Source: an uncultured Lachnospiraceae bacterium (GTDB lineage Bacteria > Bacillota > Clostridia > Lachnospirales > Lachnospiraceae). From it: a stretch of DNA of 5,477 nt. The stretch covers positions 1-5,477 of the forward strand of contig CAKRPS010000080.1 in NCBI GenBank assembly GCA_934385475.1, given 5' to 3'. Shown here in pieces: positions 1 through 5,477 of the stretch (its first letter is position 1; each line of letters starts with the position of its first letter). Made by a program: the position numbers and the translations under genes. The notes beneath the pieces were generated by a model, which was given only the letters and a program-made list of their open reading frames with translations, did no database searches and was not told the DNA's origin.

Positions 1-156
1 AAGCATTGTATTCACGGAACAACTCTTTAAGGGGTATCTTACTTATTTCCAACCAACAACAACTTTACACTATCAGAGGATCTGGACAAGTTGTATATTG
101 GGAAGAGATTTGGTACAATAGACGCAGGTTTAATCAGAGTGGAAAGAGTGTAATTC
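1..156. other. Upstream intergenic region, no recognisable gene
   Basis: This AT-richer stretch lies ahead of the first glycosyltransferase gene. Two plus-strand frames are open from the left edge, one to a stop at 119-121 and one to 189-191. Neither translation resembles a protein family I know, and the longer one overlaps the downstream gene in another frame. The third frame stops at 28-30, so a short tail of an upstream gene could end there. I see no stem-loop followed by a T-run that would mark a terminator. The only supported element is the promoter candidate at 91-119. Confidence 0.5.
91..119 (+). promoter_or_regulatory. Probable sigma-A-type promoter for the GT2 / GT-C operon
   Basis: A -35-like TTGTAT (91-96, 3 of 6 consensus bases including the TTG core) is followed, after exactly 17 bp, by TACAAT (114-119, 5 of 6 matches to TATAAT). 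Transcription would begin around 125-127, leaving a leader of about 30 nt before the ATG at 157, with a GGAAAG ribosome-binding site at 141-146. The spacing and the -10 box are good and the -35 box is weak. The two plus-strand genes that follow are only 27 bp apart and would be served together. Confidence 0.5.
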
Positions 157-909
157 ATGCAGAAAGTTTCGTTGTTAGTGACAACCTATAATGCGGCAGA
201 AAATCTTCCGGCAACCTTTCAAAGTATAGAGGAACAGGATTATGGAAATCTGGAAATCATTATCGTAGACGGAGGGTCAACGGATGGGACGGTCGATCTG
301 ATCCGGAATTTTGCAGCTTCTCATAAGGATGGAAGAATGGCGGTGCAATGGATTTCTGAGCCGGATCGGGGGCTGTATGATGCGATGAATAAGGCTTTTC
401 ACAGGAGCAGTGGTGACATCATTGCTGTGTGCAATGACAGACTGTGCAGGCCGGATGCGGTATCGAAGCTTGTGAATGCGATTGAGACGGCAGGACCGGG
501 CTGTGTGGGAGCACACTCGGACCTGGTATATGAACAGGATGGTCAGGTGATCCGCAGCTGGCATATGGGAGAGGGAACGCTTCGCGAGGGCTGGATGCCG
601 GGACATCCTACCTTGTTTTTGAAACGGTGTATTTATGAAAAGTACGGGGAGTATGATATATCTTACCGGTGCGCGGCAGATTATGAGTTTATGGTGCGTT
701 TCCTGAAGGAGGAAAAGAACAGGCTGGCGTATGTGCCGGAGGTGCTGGTGTCAATGTTTTATGGAGGAACGAGCAATGCGGGATTGTCTAATTATCTGCT
801 CTCGTTCCGTGAAGGGTGCCGTGCTTTGCGCAAAAATAAGGTGAAGCACTGGCTGTATATTACAGTGAGGAGAACCTTCCGGGTTCTTTTGCAATTCAGA
901 CAGAAATAG
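157..909 (+). CDS. Family 2 glycosyltransferase (WfgS/WcaE-like), cytoplasmic
   Basis: This 250-residue protein is predicted to transfer a sugar from a nucleotide donor to a lipid-linked glycan at the inner face of the membrane. The GT-A fold is clear: the N-terminal strand has VTTYNAAENLP (8-18), the nucleotide-binding DGGSTDGT is at 38-45, and EPDRGLYDAMNKA (68-80) is the signature of the WfgS/WcaE-like subgroup. GHPTLFLKR (149-157) and AADYEF (173-178) follow, with D175 the likely catalytic base, then FYGGTSN (201-207) near the end. The metal-binding region is unusual: where the subgroup normally has a SDD or ADD triplet, this protein has CNDR (92-95), apparently one residue shorter, leaving D94 as the only acid. 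The basic C-terminus (about 223-250) may touch the membrane. GGAAAG lies 10 nt before the ATG. The donor and linkage cannot be read from the sequence. Confidence 0.92.
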   Translation: MQKVSLLVTTYNAAENLPATFQSIEEQDYGNLEIIIVDGGSTDGTVDLIRNFAASHKDGRMAVQWISEPDRGLYDAMNKAFHRSSGDIIAVCNDRLCRPDAVSKLVNAIETAGPGCVGAHSDLVYEQDGQVIRSWHMGEGTLREGWMPGHPTLFLKRCIYEKYGEYDISYRCAADYEFMVRFLKEEKNRLAYVPEVLVSMFYGGTSNAGLSNYLLSFREGCRALRKNKVKHWLYITVRRTFRVLLQFRQK

Positions 910-936
910 GGAGATAAAGGAAACTGACAAGCGGGT

Positions 937-3123
937 ATGAAAAGTAAACTTTCTTTTTATGGAATCATAAATGGCCTGATCAGGCTTCTGGCGGCAGGAG
1001 CTGTTTTTTTGCTGTTTTTACACAGCATATTCAGCACAAGCTACATGGGCTATATCACAGATGCAAATGGAAATCTCCAGAAGCATACAAGGAACATTGC
1101 GGATCAGCCGTGGAAGCATTTAATAGTATTTGTTCTGGCGACGGCTGTGCTGTGGGGGTGTCTGCGTCTTTTCCGGAGGGGAAAAGAGCTTGGCAGAATA
1201 AAGTTTGTTGAAGGAAAGAAGTTTGTCAAAGCGTTGTGCATTCTGACTTGTGTTGTCGGAGCTTTCTGGATCATTGTGACACAGCTTACACCCGGCAACG
1301 ATCCGGCCAAGGTGTATGCGATTGCGATGCAGTGGAGAAAGGGGAATTTTACCTCTTTTGCGGAGGGTGGTTACCTTTTCAGATATCCGTTTCAGTCGGG
1401 TATTATTCTGTTCTTCTATCTTCTTTCTTTCGTGGTTGGCACGGAGAATTATGTGGCTTTGCAGATGGTGAATGCGGTGGCTTTGACCCTCATTTGCTAT
1501 TTTCTTTCTAAACTGACGGAGGATTTCTGGGAGGATGATGCCGCTTTCCCGGCGGCTGCGGCTTTGGGAGTATGTCTTTGGGTTCCCGTGCTGTATTACA
1601 CGACCTATCTGTATGGAGTGTTGCCGGGTATGGCGTTTGCGGTAGCGGCGGTCTATCTGGTTATGCGTTACCTGAAGAGCGGAAAAATCCGTTACAGCAT
1701 TGGGGCAGCGGTATGCTTTGGCATTGCGGTTGTTTTGAAGTCAAACTGCCTGATCTATGTGGTGGCGATGGGATGTTTTCTGGGATATGATGCGATAGAC
1801 AGCCTGTTACACAGAGGAAAACAAGAGGGGAAAAGATGGCTTCTTTCCTTGCTGACCATCCTTTTGCTGGTGGGTGGCTGTGCCGGTTTTACAAAGGGAT
1901 ATCAGAAGGCGGTAGAGAATATTTCGGGATATGAGCTTTCCGATGGGGCGGCGATGGTTTCCTGGGTGGTTATGGGACTACAGGAATCGCCTACCGGACC
2001 GGGTGAATACAATGGCTATATCGGAGATGTCTTCCAGAAATATCATTATGATACAGCACAGATCAAAGAAGCATCGGTGGCAGATATCAAGAAAATCATA
2101 AAGCGCATGTGTGCCAACCCGCTGGATGAGGGCGTGACCTTTTTTGCAAGGAAAATGGCATTTCAGTGGAACGATCCGACCTTTATTGCGATGGAACGGA
2201 CGCAGGAGCGGAAATCAGCGGTCACATTGCCGGACTATGCGCAGAGTCTGATCGATGGGCAGGCAAGCGTTGTGCTGACTGTTGTGCTGAATATGGTACA
2301 GACGCTGGTCTGGATCGGCGTTCTGCTGTACCTGTTCCTGCGCTGGAAAAGCACAAACCTCTACGAACTTATGGGAATTGTGATCTTCCTTGGAGGGTAC
2401 TTGTTTCATTTTGTGTGGGAAGCGGGGGCATCTTATACACTTCCTTATTTTATGGTGTTGATTCCGTACGCGGTCAAGGGACATCTGGATCTGGTACGCT
2501 GGCTGGATGGAAGCTATGTGCAGCTTCGCGCAGGGAAGCTGCAGTGGAAGAGGAAAAGGGCGGTTTCAATCATACTGGGTATTGTGCTTACCGTGTTGTT
2601 TATCGGGCTTCTTACAACGACGAATTTATTTTACCGTACCATTGCCCTGGATGACGGAGAGGAAGCGAGGGAAGCTTTCTGGAACCGGACGGCAGTATCT
2701 TCTGAATTAAAGGGCTGGCATGCAGTTAAAGCAGGTGGAAATACAGACGAATATCTGACGCAGAAGGACGGAGAGGCCCTGCTTACAAAAGCGGATGGGC
2801 AGCCGGAGACACTTCTGGTAGAACGAGAGGATGAAGGGAATTATCTGCTCCGTTTTGAAAGTAATAATAAGGTTCTTGCAGTGCAGAGAAATGTAGAAAC
2901 CGAAGAACTTTCCAAGCGTGTGCTTACCTATATGGAAGATGACATGAACATGTTTTATCAGTATGACCCGCAGATGTGTTATCTTTGGAAACTGGTTCCT
3001 GTCAATATGGCAGAAAATAAATTCTGCATTGTGCTGGACGAGTATGCACTGACATGGCGTGACGGACAGGTCAGTCTGGAGTCCTATACCGGTGCGGAAG
3101 ATCAATGCTGGATTATCGAGTGA
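937..3123 (+). CDS. GT-C (PMT/GT39-superfamily) membrane glycosyltransferase with C-terminal trefoil-like domain
   Basis: This 728-residue polytopic membrane protein has about 12-13 hydrophobic segments, near 15-31, 60-79, 98-117, 153-168, 172-192, 203-222, 225-245, 253-285, 302-316, 445-470, 476-513 and 543-563. Features typical of Firmicutes GT-C enzymes are PGNDPAKVYAIA (119-130), where D122 may be the catalytic loop acid, and a GGYLFRYPFQSG stretch (144-155) matching the YPxQxG pattern. A G-x-YNGY segment (356-361) and an FQWNDPTF motif (409-416) lie in a large outer loop. Such enzymes use polyprenyl-phosphate sugars on the outer membrane face. After the last membrane segment, about 135 residues (594-728) form a soluble tail. 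It contains W-x-L/I endings at LWKLV (683-687) and QCWII (723-727), which suggests a ricin-B-like beta-trefoil. An in-frame stop at 925-927 fixes the start at 937. The nearest AAAGGA (916-921) is 15 nt away, a long spacing. The gene is probably co-transcribed with the preceding one. Confidence 0.85.
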   Translation: MKSKLSFYGIINGLIRLLAAGAVFLLFLHSIFSTSYMGYITDANGNLQKHTRNIADQPWKHLIVFVLATAVLWGCLRLFRRGKELGRIKFVEGKKFVKALCILTCVVGAFWIIVTQLTPGNDPAKVYAIAMQWRKGNFTSFAEGGYLFRYPFQSGIILFFYLLSFVVGTENYVALQMVNAVALTLICYFLSKLTEDFWEDDAAFPAAAALGVCLWVPVLYYTTYLYGVLPGMAFAVAAVYLVMRYLKSGKIRYSIGAAVCFGIAVVLKSNCLIYVVAMGCFLGYDAIDSLLHRGKQEGKRWLLSLLTILLLVGGCAGFTKGYQKAVENISGYELSDGAAMVSWVVMGLQESPTGPGEYNGYIGDVFQKYHYDTAQIKEASVADIKKIIKRMCANPLDEGVTFFARKMAFQWNDPTFIAMERTQERKSAVTLPDYAQSLIDGQASVVLTVVLNMVQTLVWIGVLLYLFLRWKSTNLYELMGIVIFLGGYLFHFVWEAGASYTLPYFMVLIPYAVKGHLDLVRWLDGSYVQLRAGKLQWKRKRAVSIILGIVLTVLFIGLLTTTNLFYRTIALDDGEEAREAFWNRTAVSSELKGWHAVKAGGNTDEYLTQKDGEALLTKADGQPETLLVEREDEGNYLLRFESNNKVLAVQRNVETEELSKRVLTYMEDDMNMFYQYDPQMCYLWKLVPVNMAENKFCIVLDEYALTWRDGQVSLESYTGAEDQCWIIE
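2510..2543 (+). other. Two mutually exclusive hairpins inside the GT-C gene
   Basis: A perfect 9-bp inverted repeat, TGCAGCTTC (2519-2527) and GAAGCTGCA (2535-2543), encloses a 7-nt loop. The same AGCTTC (2522-2527) can instead pair with an upstream GAAGCT (2510-2515) across a 6-nt loop, so the middle arm has two possible partners. The element lies in the stretch encoding the cytoplasmic segment before the last membrane helix. No T-run follows, so it is not an intrinsic terminator. It may be a chance result of coding sequence. Confidence 0.35.
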
Positions 3124-3130
3124 TCTGAAA

Positions 3131-4165
3131 TCAGGTCTGCGCCGGTTTGGTTGCCAGCCATATCAGGGCAAAGAGATGCAGCCGGAAACCGTACACGAAA
3201 AGCTTGTTACGTCTGCCGTTCAGATCGGATGGACGAATGGCGTGCATGGCGTTTGCAATAAAGGGTCTGGCTTCGATCTCCTGAAAGAGAGCGCGGACTG
3301 CGGCAGACTTCTGACCGGAGGCGCGCATTTCCTGCATGACAGGAATGACATAGAGCAGAGTCTGATAAACCGTGTAGTATGCAAGCTGAGGCTTTAGAAA
3401 AGGATAACGGTCTGTGTCGAAAGTCCTTTCTATCGTGTCAAAGAGAAGGAAAAGCTTGTGAAGCTGTGCCATGGTCACAGAGTGGCACATGGATTCTTCA
3501 CGGCTGATATAATAATAATAAGGAACATTGGTAAAATATACGGAAGCTGCGTCGAGCAGACAGGGATAAGTCACCAGAAGATCCTCGCCATTACGGATAT
3601 CATGAGGAACCTGCATAAGATGTTTAGCAAGCAATTCCCGGCGAAACAGCTTGTTCCAGATGTTGGGAGCAGCGTTGAAGGTAAAGTAGGTGCCGGAGTA
3701 GAGCATGTTCGGATATACCTGCTCCTGCAGCATTTTCTTGTCATAGTATCCTGGCTTGTAGGGCACAGCACAGACTTTCTGCTTTGAAGGCATCACTGCG
3801 GTGAAATCGCAGTGGATGATATCTGCCTGATATTGTCTGGCCAGGGCGCACAGATCAGGATACATATGGCGGTCTACGCGGTCATCACTGTCTGCAAAAG
3901 CAATGTATTTTCCGTGAGAAAGGGCAAAACCGGCCTGTCTGGCGGCGGGCAGTCCTTTATTTTCCTGATGAAGAACGCGCACCTGCCCGTGAGCGGCGGC
4001 GTACCGGTCACAGATTTCGGAGGAGGAATCTGTAGAACCGTCATCGACCAGAATGAGTTCATAATCGGTCAGCTCCTGACAAAGAATGCTGTCCAGACAT
4101 TCTTCCAGATATTTTTCTGCATTGTAGACCGGAACAATTATGCTCAGGAAAGGTTCGTTTGACAT
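3131..4165 (-). CDS. Family 2 glycosyltransferase (capsule/EPS type), inverted relative to neighbours
   Basis: This 344-residue GT-A glycosyltransferase has all canonical motifs. VPVYNAEKYLEECLDSIL (11-28) is the first strand and helix, and DDGSTDSS (41-48) contacts the nucleotide. ADSDD (91-95) carries the DXD metal-binding acids D92 and D94, NIWNKLFRR (168-176) follows, and NGEDLL (192-197) holds the ED pair with the probable catalytic base. The remaining roughly 145 residues are a divergent, partly hydrophobic tail typical of EpsJ/CpsJ-like enzymes, including a possible membrane-associating helix near 322-338. It probably adds one sugar to a lipid-linked repeat unit in the cytoplasm; donor and acceptor are unknown. 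The start is well supported: on the minus strand GAGGAAAAA lies just upstream of the ATG. The gene has its own divergent promoter and its stop lies 7 bp from the stop of the convergent GT-C gene. Confidence 0.93.
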   Translation of the reverse strand: MSNEPFLSIIVPVYNAEKYLEECLDSILCQELTDYELILVDDGSTDSSSEICDRYAAAHGQVRVLHQENKGLPAARQAGFALSHGKYIAFADSDDRVDRHMYPDLCALARQYQADIIHCDFTAVMPSKQKVCAVPYKPGYYDKKMLQEQVYPNMLYSGTYFTFNAAPNIWNKLFRRELLAKHLMQVPHDIRNGEDLLVTYPCLLDAASVYFTNVPYYYYISREESMCHSVTMAQLHKLFLLFDTIERTFDTDRYPFLKPQLAYYTVYQTLLYVIPVMQEMRASGQKSAAVRALFQEIEARPFIANAMHAIRPSDLNGRRNKLFVYGFRLHLFALIWLATKPAQT

Positions 4166-4203
4166 TGCTTTTTCCTCGTTTCTAAATATAGTCGTATCAG
4201 TTA

Positions 4204-4224
4204 CATGATATATTATATAGTATG
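4204..4224. repeat. Imperfect palindrome in the divergent promoter region
   Basis: The 21-bp segment from CATGATATAT to TATAGTATG is an imperfect inverted repeat centred on 4214: eight of the ten opposed pairs are complementary. It covers the -10 boxes proposed for both divergent genes, so it could be an operator for a dimeric regulator. It could equally be a by-product of AT-rich -10 sequences facing each other. No regulator gene is present in the window. Confidence 0.3.
4206..4214 (+). promoter_or_regulatory. Candidate extended -10 promoter for the GT4 / GT2 unit
   Basis: TGATATATT has the extended -10 layout (TG, one base, then TATATT, 5 of 6 matches to TATAAT). The region 16-18 bp upstream offers no good -35 box, so this would rely on the TG extension. 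Transcription would begin about 4221 and give a leader of about 49 nt. The box overlaps the -10 region of the opposite promoter, so the two polymerases would compete for the same melted segment. The region is very AT-rich, which makes chance -10 matches likely. Confidence 0.3.
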
Positions 4225-4242
4225 TAGGGGTGTTTTTGTAAA
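4212..4242 (-). promoter_or_regulatory. Probable promoter of the inverted GT2 gene
   Basis: Read on the minus strand, TTTACA (4242-4237, 5 of 6 matches to TTGACA) is followed by an AT-rich -10 region. TATATA begins after 17 bp and a perfect TATAAT after 19 bp, so one of the two registers is likely used. Transcription would start near 4205, giving a leader of about 40 nt that ends in a strong GAGGAAAAA ribosome-binding site before the ATG at 4165. Confidence 0.55.
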
Positions 4243-4269
4243 GATTCGTTTGTTAAATGGAGATTCGCT

Positions 4270-5328
4270 ATGAGTAAAATAGTCTTTGTGATTCCTAATA
4301 TGACGGGGGGCGGCACCGAGAGAGTGATTTCTCTGCTGTCCGGGCAATATATAAAGATGGGCTATGAGGTGGCTATCATGCAGTTCGCGGGCTATGAGCA
4401 TGCCTATGAGCTGCCGGAAGAGGTTGAAGATTTCAGCATTGCGCCCCGGTCTCACCGCAATCCGCTGATCGCGCTGAAGCGAATCCGGGATATGAGGCGT
4501 TACTATCGGAAAAATAAAGACTGCTATATTTTTGCATTCTGCGTAAACGGTACGATTTTTTCGGTGCTTGCAACGCTCTTTCATAAACGGCATCTGTTGG
4601 TCGCGGAGAGGAGCAGCCCGCTTAGCTGCAAGGAACCGAAGCTGCGTAACTGGGCATACCGGCATGCAGACCGGATTGCTTTCCAGACAGAGGAAGGAAT
4701 TGGCTTTTTCCCGAAAGCGATTGCGGACAAGGCGGTGATCATTCCAAATGCGGTGGCGGATGATGTGCCGGATCGTTTTGAAGGGCGGCGGTCACACAGG
4801 ATTGCGTCTGTGGGGAGACTCGGGAAGGAGAAGAACCACAGGCTTTTGCTGGATGCTTTTGCTGACTTTCACAAAGAAATGCCAGATTATGAACTGCATA
4901 TTTACGGGCAGGGAGAGCTGGAAGAGGAATTGAAAAGACAGGCGCAGGAACTGCAGATCGGAGATGCCGTGGTATGGCACGGCTTTTGCAGGAATGCACG
5001 GCAGGAGATTGTGGATTACCGGATGTTTGTCCTTCCATCTAACTATGAGGGAATATCCAATTCCATGGTGGAGGCCCTTGGCATGGGAGTTCCGACAATC
5101 GCCACAGACTGTCCGGTCGGCGGCGCGCGGACATATATTGAGAACGAAGTAAACGGCCTGCTTGTGCCGGTGGGTGATAAAGAAGCCATGACACAGGCAA
5201 TGCTGAGAATTGCAAGAGATGATGAGTTTGCGGAGAAGCTCTCTGTCAATGCAGCCGGTCTCAAGAAGAAGTATTCAATGGAAAGTATTGCAAAACAGTT
5301 TCTGGAGGCAGCGGGAATCCATGAGTAG
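4270..5328 (+). CDS. Family 4 (GT-B fold) retaining glycosyltransferase, AmsD/PglH-like
   Basis: This 352-residue enzyme has the two-domain GT-B layout and is full length for the family. The N-terminal domain opens with IPNMTGGGTERV (8-19), the glycine-rich acceptor-side loop. The C-terminal nucleotide-sugar domain shows IPNAV (158-162), VGRLGKEKNH (181-190), YGQGEL (212-217) and the retaining-enzyme E-x7-E motif with E260 and E268 in the segment 257-280. A VGGAR loop (283-287) and NGLLVPVGD (295-303) follow. This pattern matches the AmsD-like group, which builds lipid-linked oligosaccharides of exopolysaccharides and glycans at the cytoplasmic membrane face; the actual donor is not predictable here. 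No membrane helix is evident, so it is probably a peripheral membrane protein. GGAGA (4259-4263) lies 6 nt before the ATG. Its end overlaps the next gene by 8 bp, which implies translational coupling. Confidence 0.93.
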   Translation: MSKIVFVIPNMTGGGTERVISLLSGQYIKMGYEVAIMQFAGYEHAYELPEEVEDFSIAPRSHRNPLIALKRIRDMRRYYRKNKDCYIFAFCVNGTIFSVLATLFHKRHLLVAERSSPLSCKEPKLRNWAYRHADRIAFQTEEGIGFFPKAIADKAVIIPNAVADDVPDRFEGRRSHRIASVGRLGKEKNHRLLLDAFADFHKEMPDYELHIYGQGELEEELKRQAQELQIGDAVVWHGFCRNARQEIVDYRMFVLPSNYEGISNSMVEALGMGVPTIATDCPVGGARTYIENEVNGLLVPVGDKEAMTQAMLRIARDDEFAEKLSVNAAGLKKKYSMESIAKQFLEAAGIHE

Positions 5329-5477
5329 GATCACGATATTGACACCAACGTACAACAGGGCAGAACATTTGCCGAAGCTTTATCAGAGCCTTGTGGAGCA
5401 GTCGGAAAAGGACTTTGAATGGCTTGTGGTGGATGACGGGAGCACGGACAACACAGAGGCTCTGGTGGCAGACTACA
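5321..5477 (+). CDS. Family 2 glycosyltransferase, N-terminal part (cut by window edge)
   Basis: The first 52 residues of a GT-A glycosyltransferase are present, and the frame is still open at the right edge. ILTPTYNRAEHLP (6-18) is the typical first strand and helix, and WLVVDDGSTDNTE (34-46) is the nucleotide-binding motif. The FEWLVVDDGSTDNT wording is common in Firmicutes family 2 enzymes of surface-polysaccharide loci. The DXD and catalytic-base motifs would lie beyond the window, so activity cannot be judged. The ATG lies 8 bp inside the end of the preceding GT4 gene, and GGAGG at 5304-5308 lies 12 nt upstream. The two genes are therefore almost certainly one transcript and translationally coupled. 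Confidence 0.88.
   Translation, partial: MSRITILTPTYNRAEHLPKLYQSLVEQSEKDFEWLVVDDGSTDNTEALVADY

Larger units (their letters stand above)
4149..4252. repeat. Short direct repeats flanking the divergent promoter region
   Basis: AAAGGTTCGTTTG (4149-4161, inside the start of the inverted GT2 gene) and AAAGATTCGTTTG (4240-4252) match at 12 of 13 positions and lie 91 bp apart in the same orientation. A shorter third copy, AGATTCG, lies at 4261-4267, directly before the GT4 start codon. The two long copies bracket the AT-rich promoter segment. They could be regulator sites, the trace of a small insertion or duplication, or coincidence. Confidence 0.35.

Noticed and set aside
6..191. 61-codon plus-strand open frame with a TTG start at the left edge
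   Set aside because: It has no ribosome-binding site, no recognisable family, overlaps the GT2 gene by 35 bp in another frame and covers the promoter candidate; probably not a gene.
427..447. Frameshift or pseudogene at the altered DXD site of the first GT2
   Set aside because: The reading frame is continuous and all downstream family motifs remain in frame, so at most a single-codon difference is involved.
2166..2654. 162-codon plus-strand open frame inside the GT-C gene
   Set aside because: It is an alternative frame of the GT-C coding sequence, rich in Cys, Gly and Arg as expected for shadow translation, with no start signal.
2707..3105. 132-codon minus-strand open frame opposite the trefoil-like tail
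   Set aside because: It lies entirely antisense to the continuous GT-C gene and looks like no known protein.
3125..3134. CTGA-AA-TCAG as a bidirectional terminator between the convergent genes
   Set aside because: The stem is only 4 bp with a 2-nt loop, too tight to form, and no T-run flanks it.
4159..4164. Perfect TTGACA as a -35 box for the GT4 gene
   Set aside because: It lies over the start codon of the inverted GT2 gene, and 17 bp further on there is only CTAAAT, a poor -10; the closest good -10 (TATAGT) is 22 bp away.
4213..4665. 150-codon minus-strand open frame antisense to the GT4 gene
   Set aside because: It mirrors the well-supported GT4 gene, has no family resemblance and runs into the divergent promoter region; a shadow frame.
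1..5477. CRISPR array, insertion sequence, tRNA or phage element
   Set aside because: I saw no regularly spaced repeats, transposase or integrase motifs, cloverleaf sequence or terminal inverted repeats on either strand.

Overview
The window looks like part of a cell-surface polysaccharide locus (capsule, exopolysaccharide or wall glycan) from a Gram-positive Clostridia-type bacterium, most probably of the Lachnospiraceae kind. This rests on purine-rich AGGA/GGAG ribosome-binding sites, tightly packed glycosyltransferase genes of mixed families, mid-range GC in the genes with AT-rich intergenic stretches, and protein sequences that resemble Firmicutes surface-glycan enzymes. The taxonomic call is an inference; no rRNA or other marker is present.

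Layout, left to right. Positions 1-156 are AT-richer, carry no recognisable gene and hold a plausible sigma-A-type promoter (91-119). It would drive a two-gene plus-strand unit: a family 2 glycosyltransferase (157-909), then, 27 bp later, a large GT-C type integral membrane glycosyltransferase (937-3123) that ends in a probable beta-trefoil (ricin-B-like) extracytoplasmic domain. A second family 2 glycosyltransferase (3131-4165) lies on the opposite strand and converges on the GT-C gene with only 7 bp between the stop codons. An AT-rich divergent intergenic region (4166-4269) follows, with back-to-back promoter candidates. Next is a plus-strand family 4 (GT-B fold) glycosyltransferase (4270-5328). 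It overlaps by 8 bp the start of a third family 2 glycosyltransferase (from 5321), which runs off the window.

How the genes fit together. The three family 2 enzymes and the family 4 enzyme are expected to act at the cytoplasmic face, adding sugars from nucleotide donors to a lipid-linked glycan. The GT-C protein is expected to act on the outer face of the membrane with a polyprenyl-phosphate-linked sugar, which would make it a late decorating enzyme. No flippase, polymerase, chain-length regulator, initiating phosphosugar transferase or nucleotide-sugar gene is visible, so the rest of the pathway must lie outside the window. I see no CRISPR array, tRNA, rRNA, insertion sequence or phage gene. 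The most interesting points are the GT-C/trefoil fusion, the atypical DXD region of the first glycosyltransferase, the strand-inverted glycosyltransferase with its compact divergent promoter region, and a three-arm alternative hairpin inside the GT-C gene. I did not find convincing evidence of a wholly new system.
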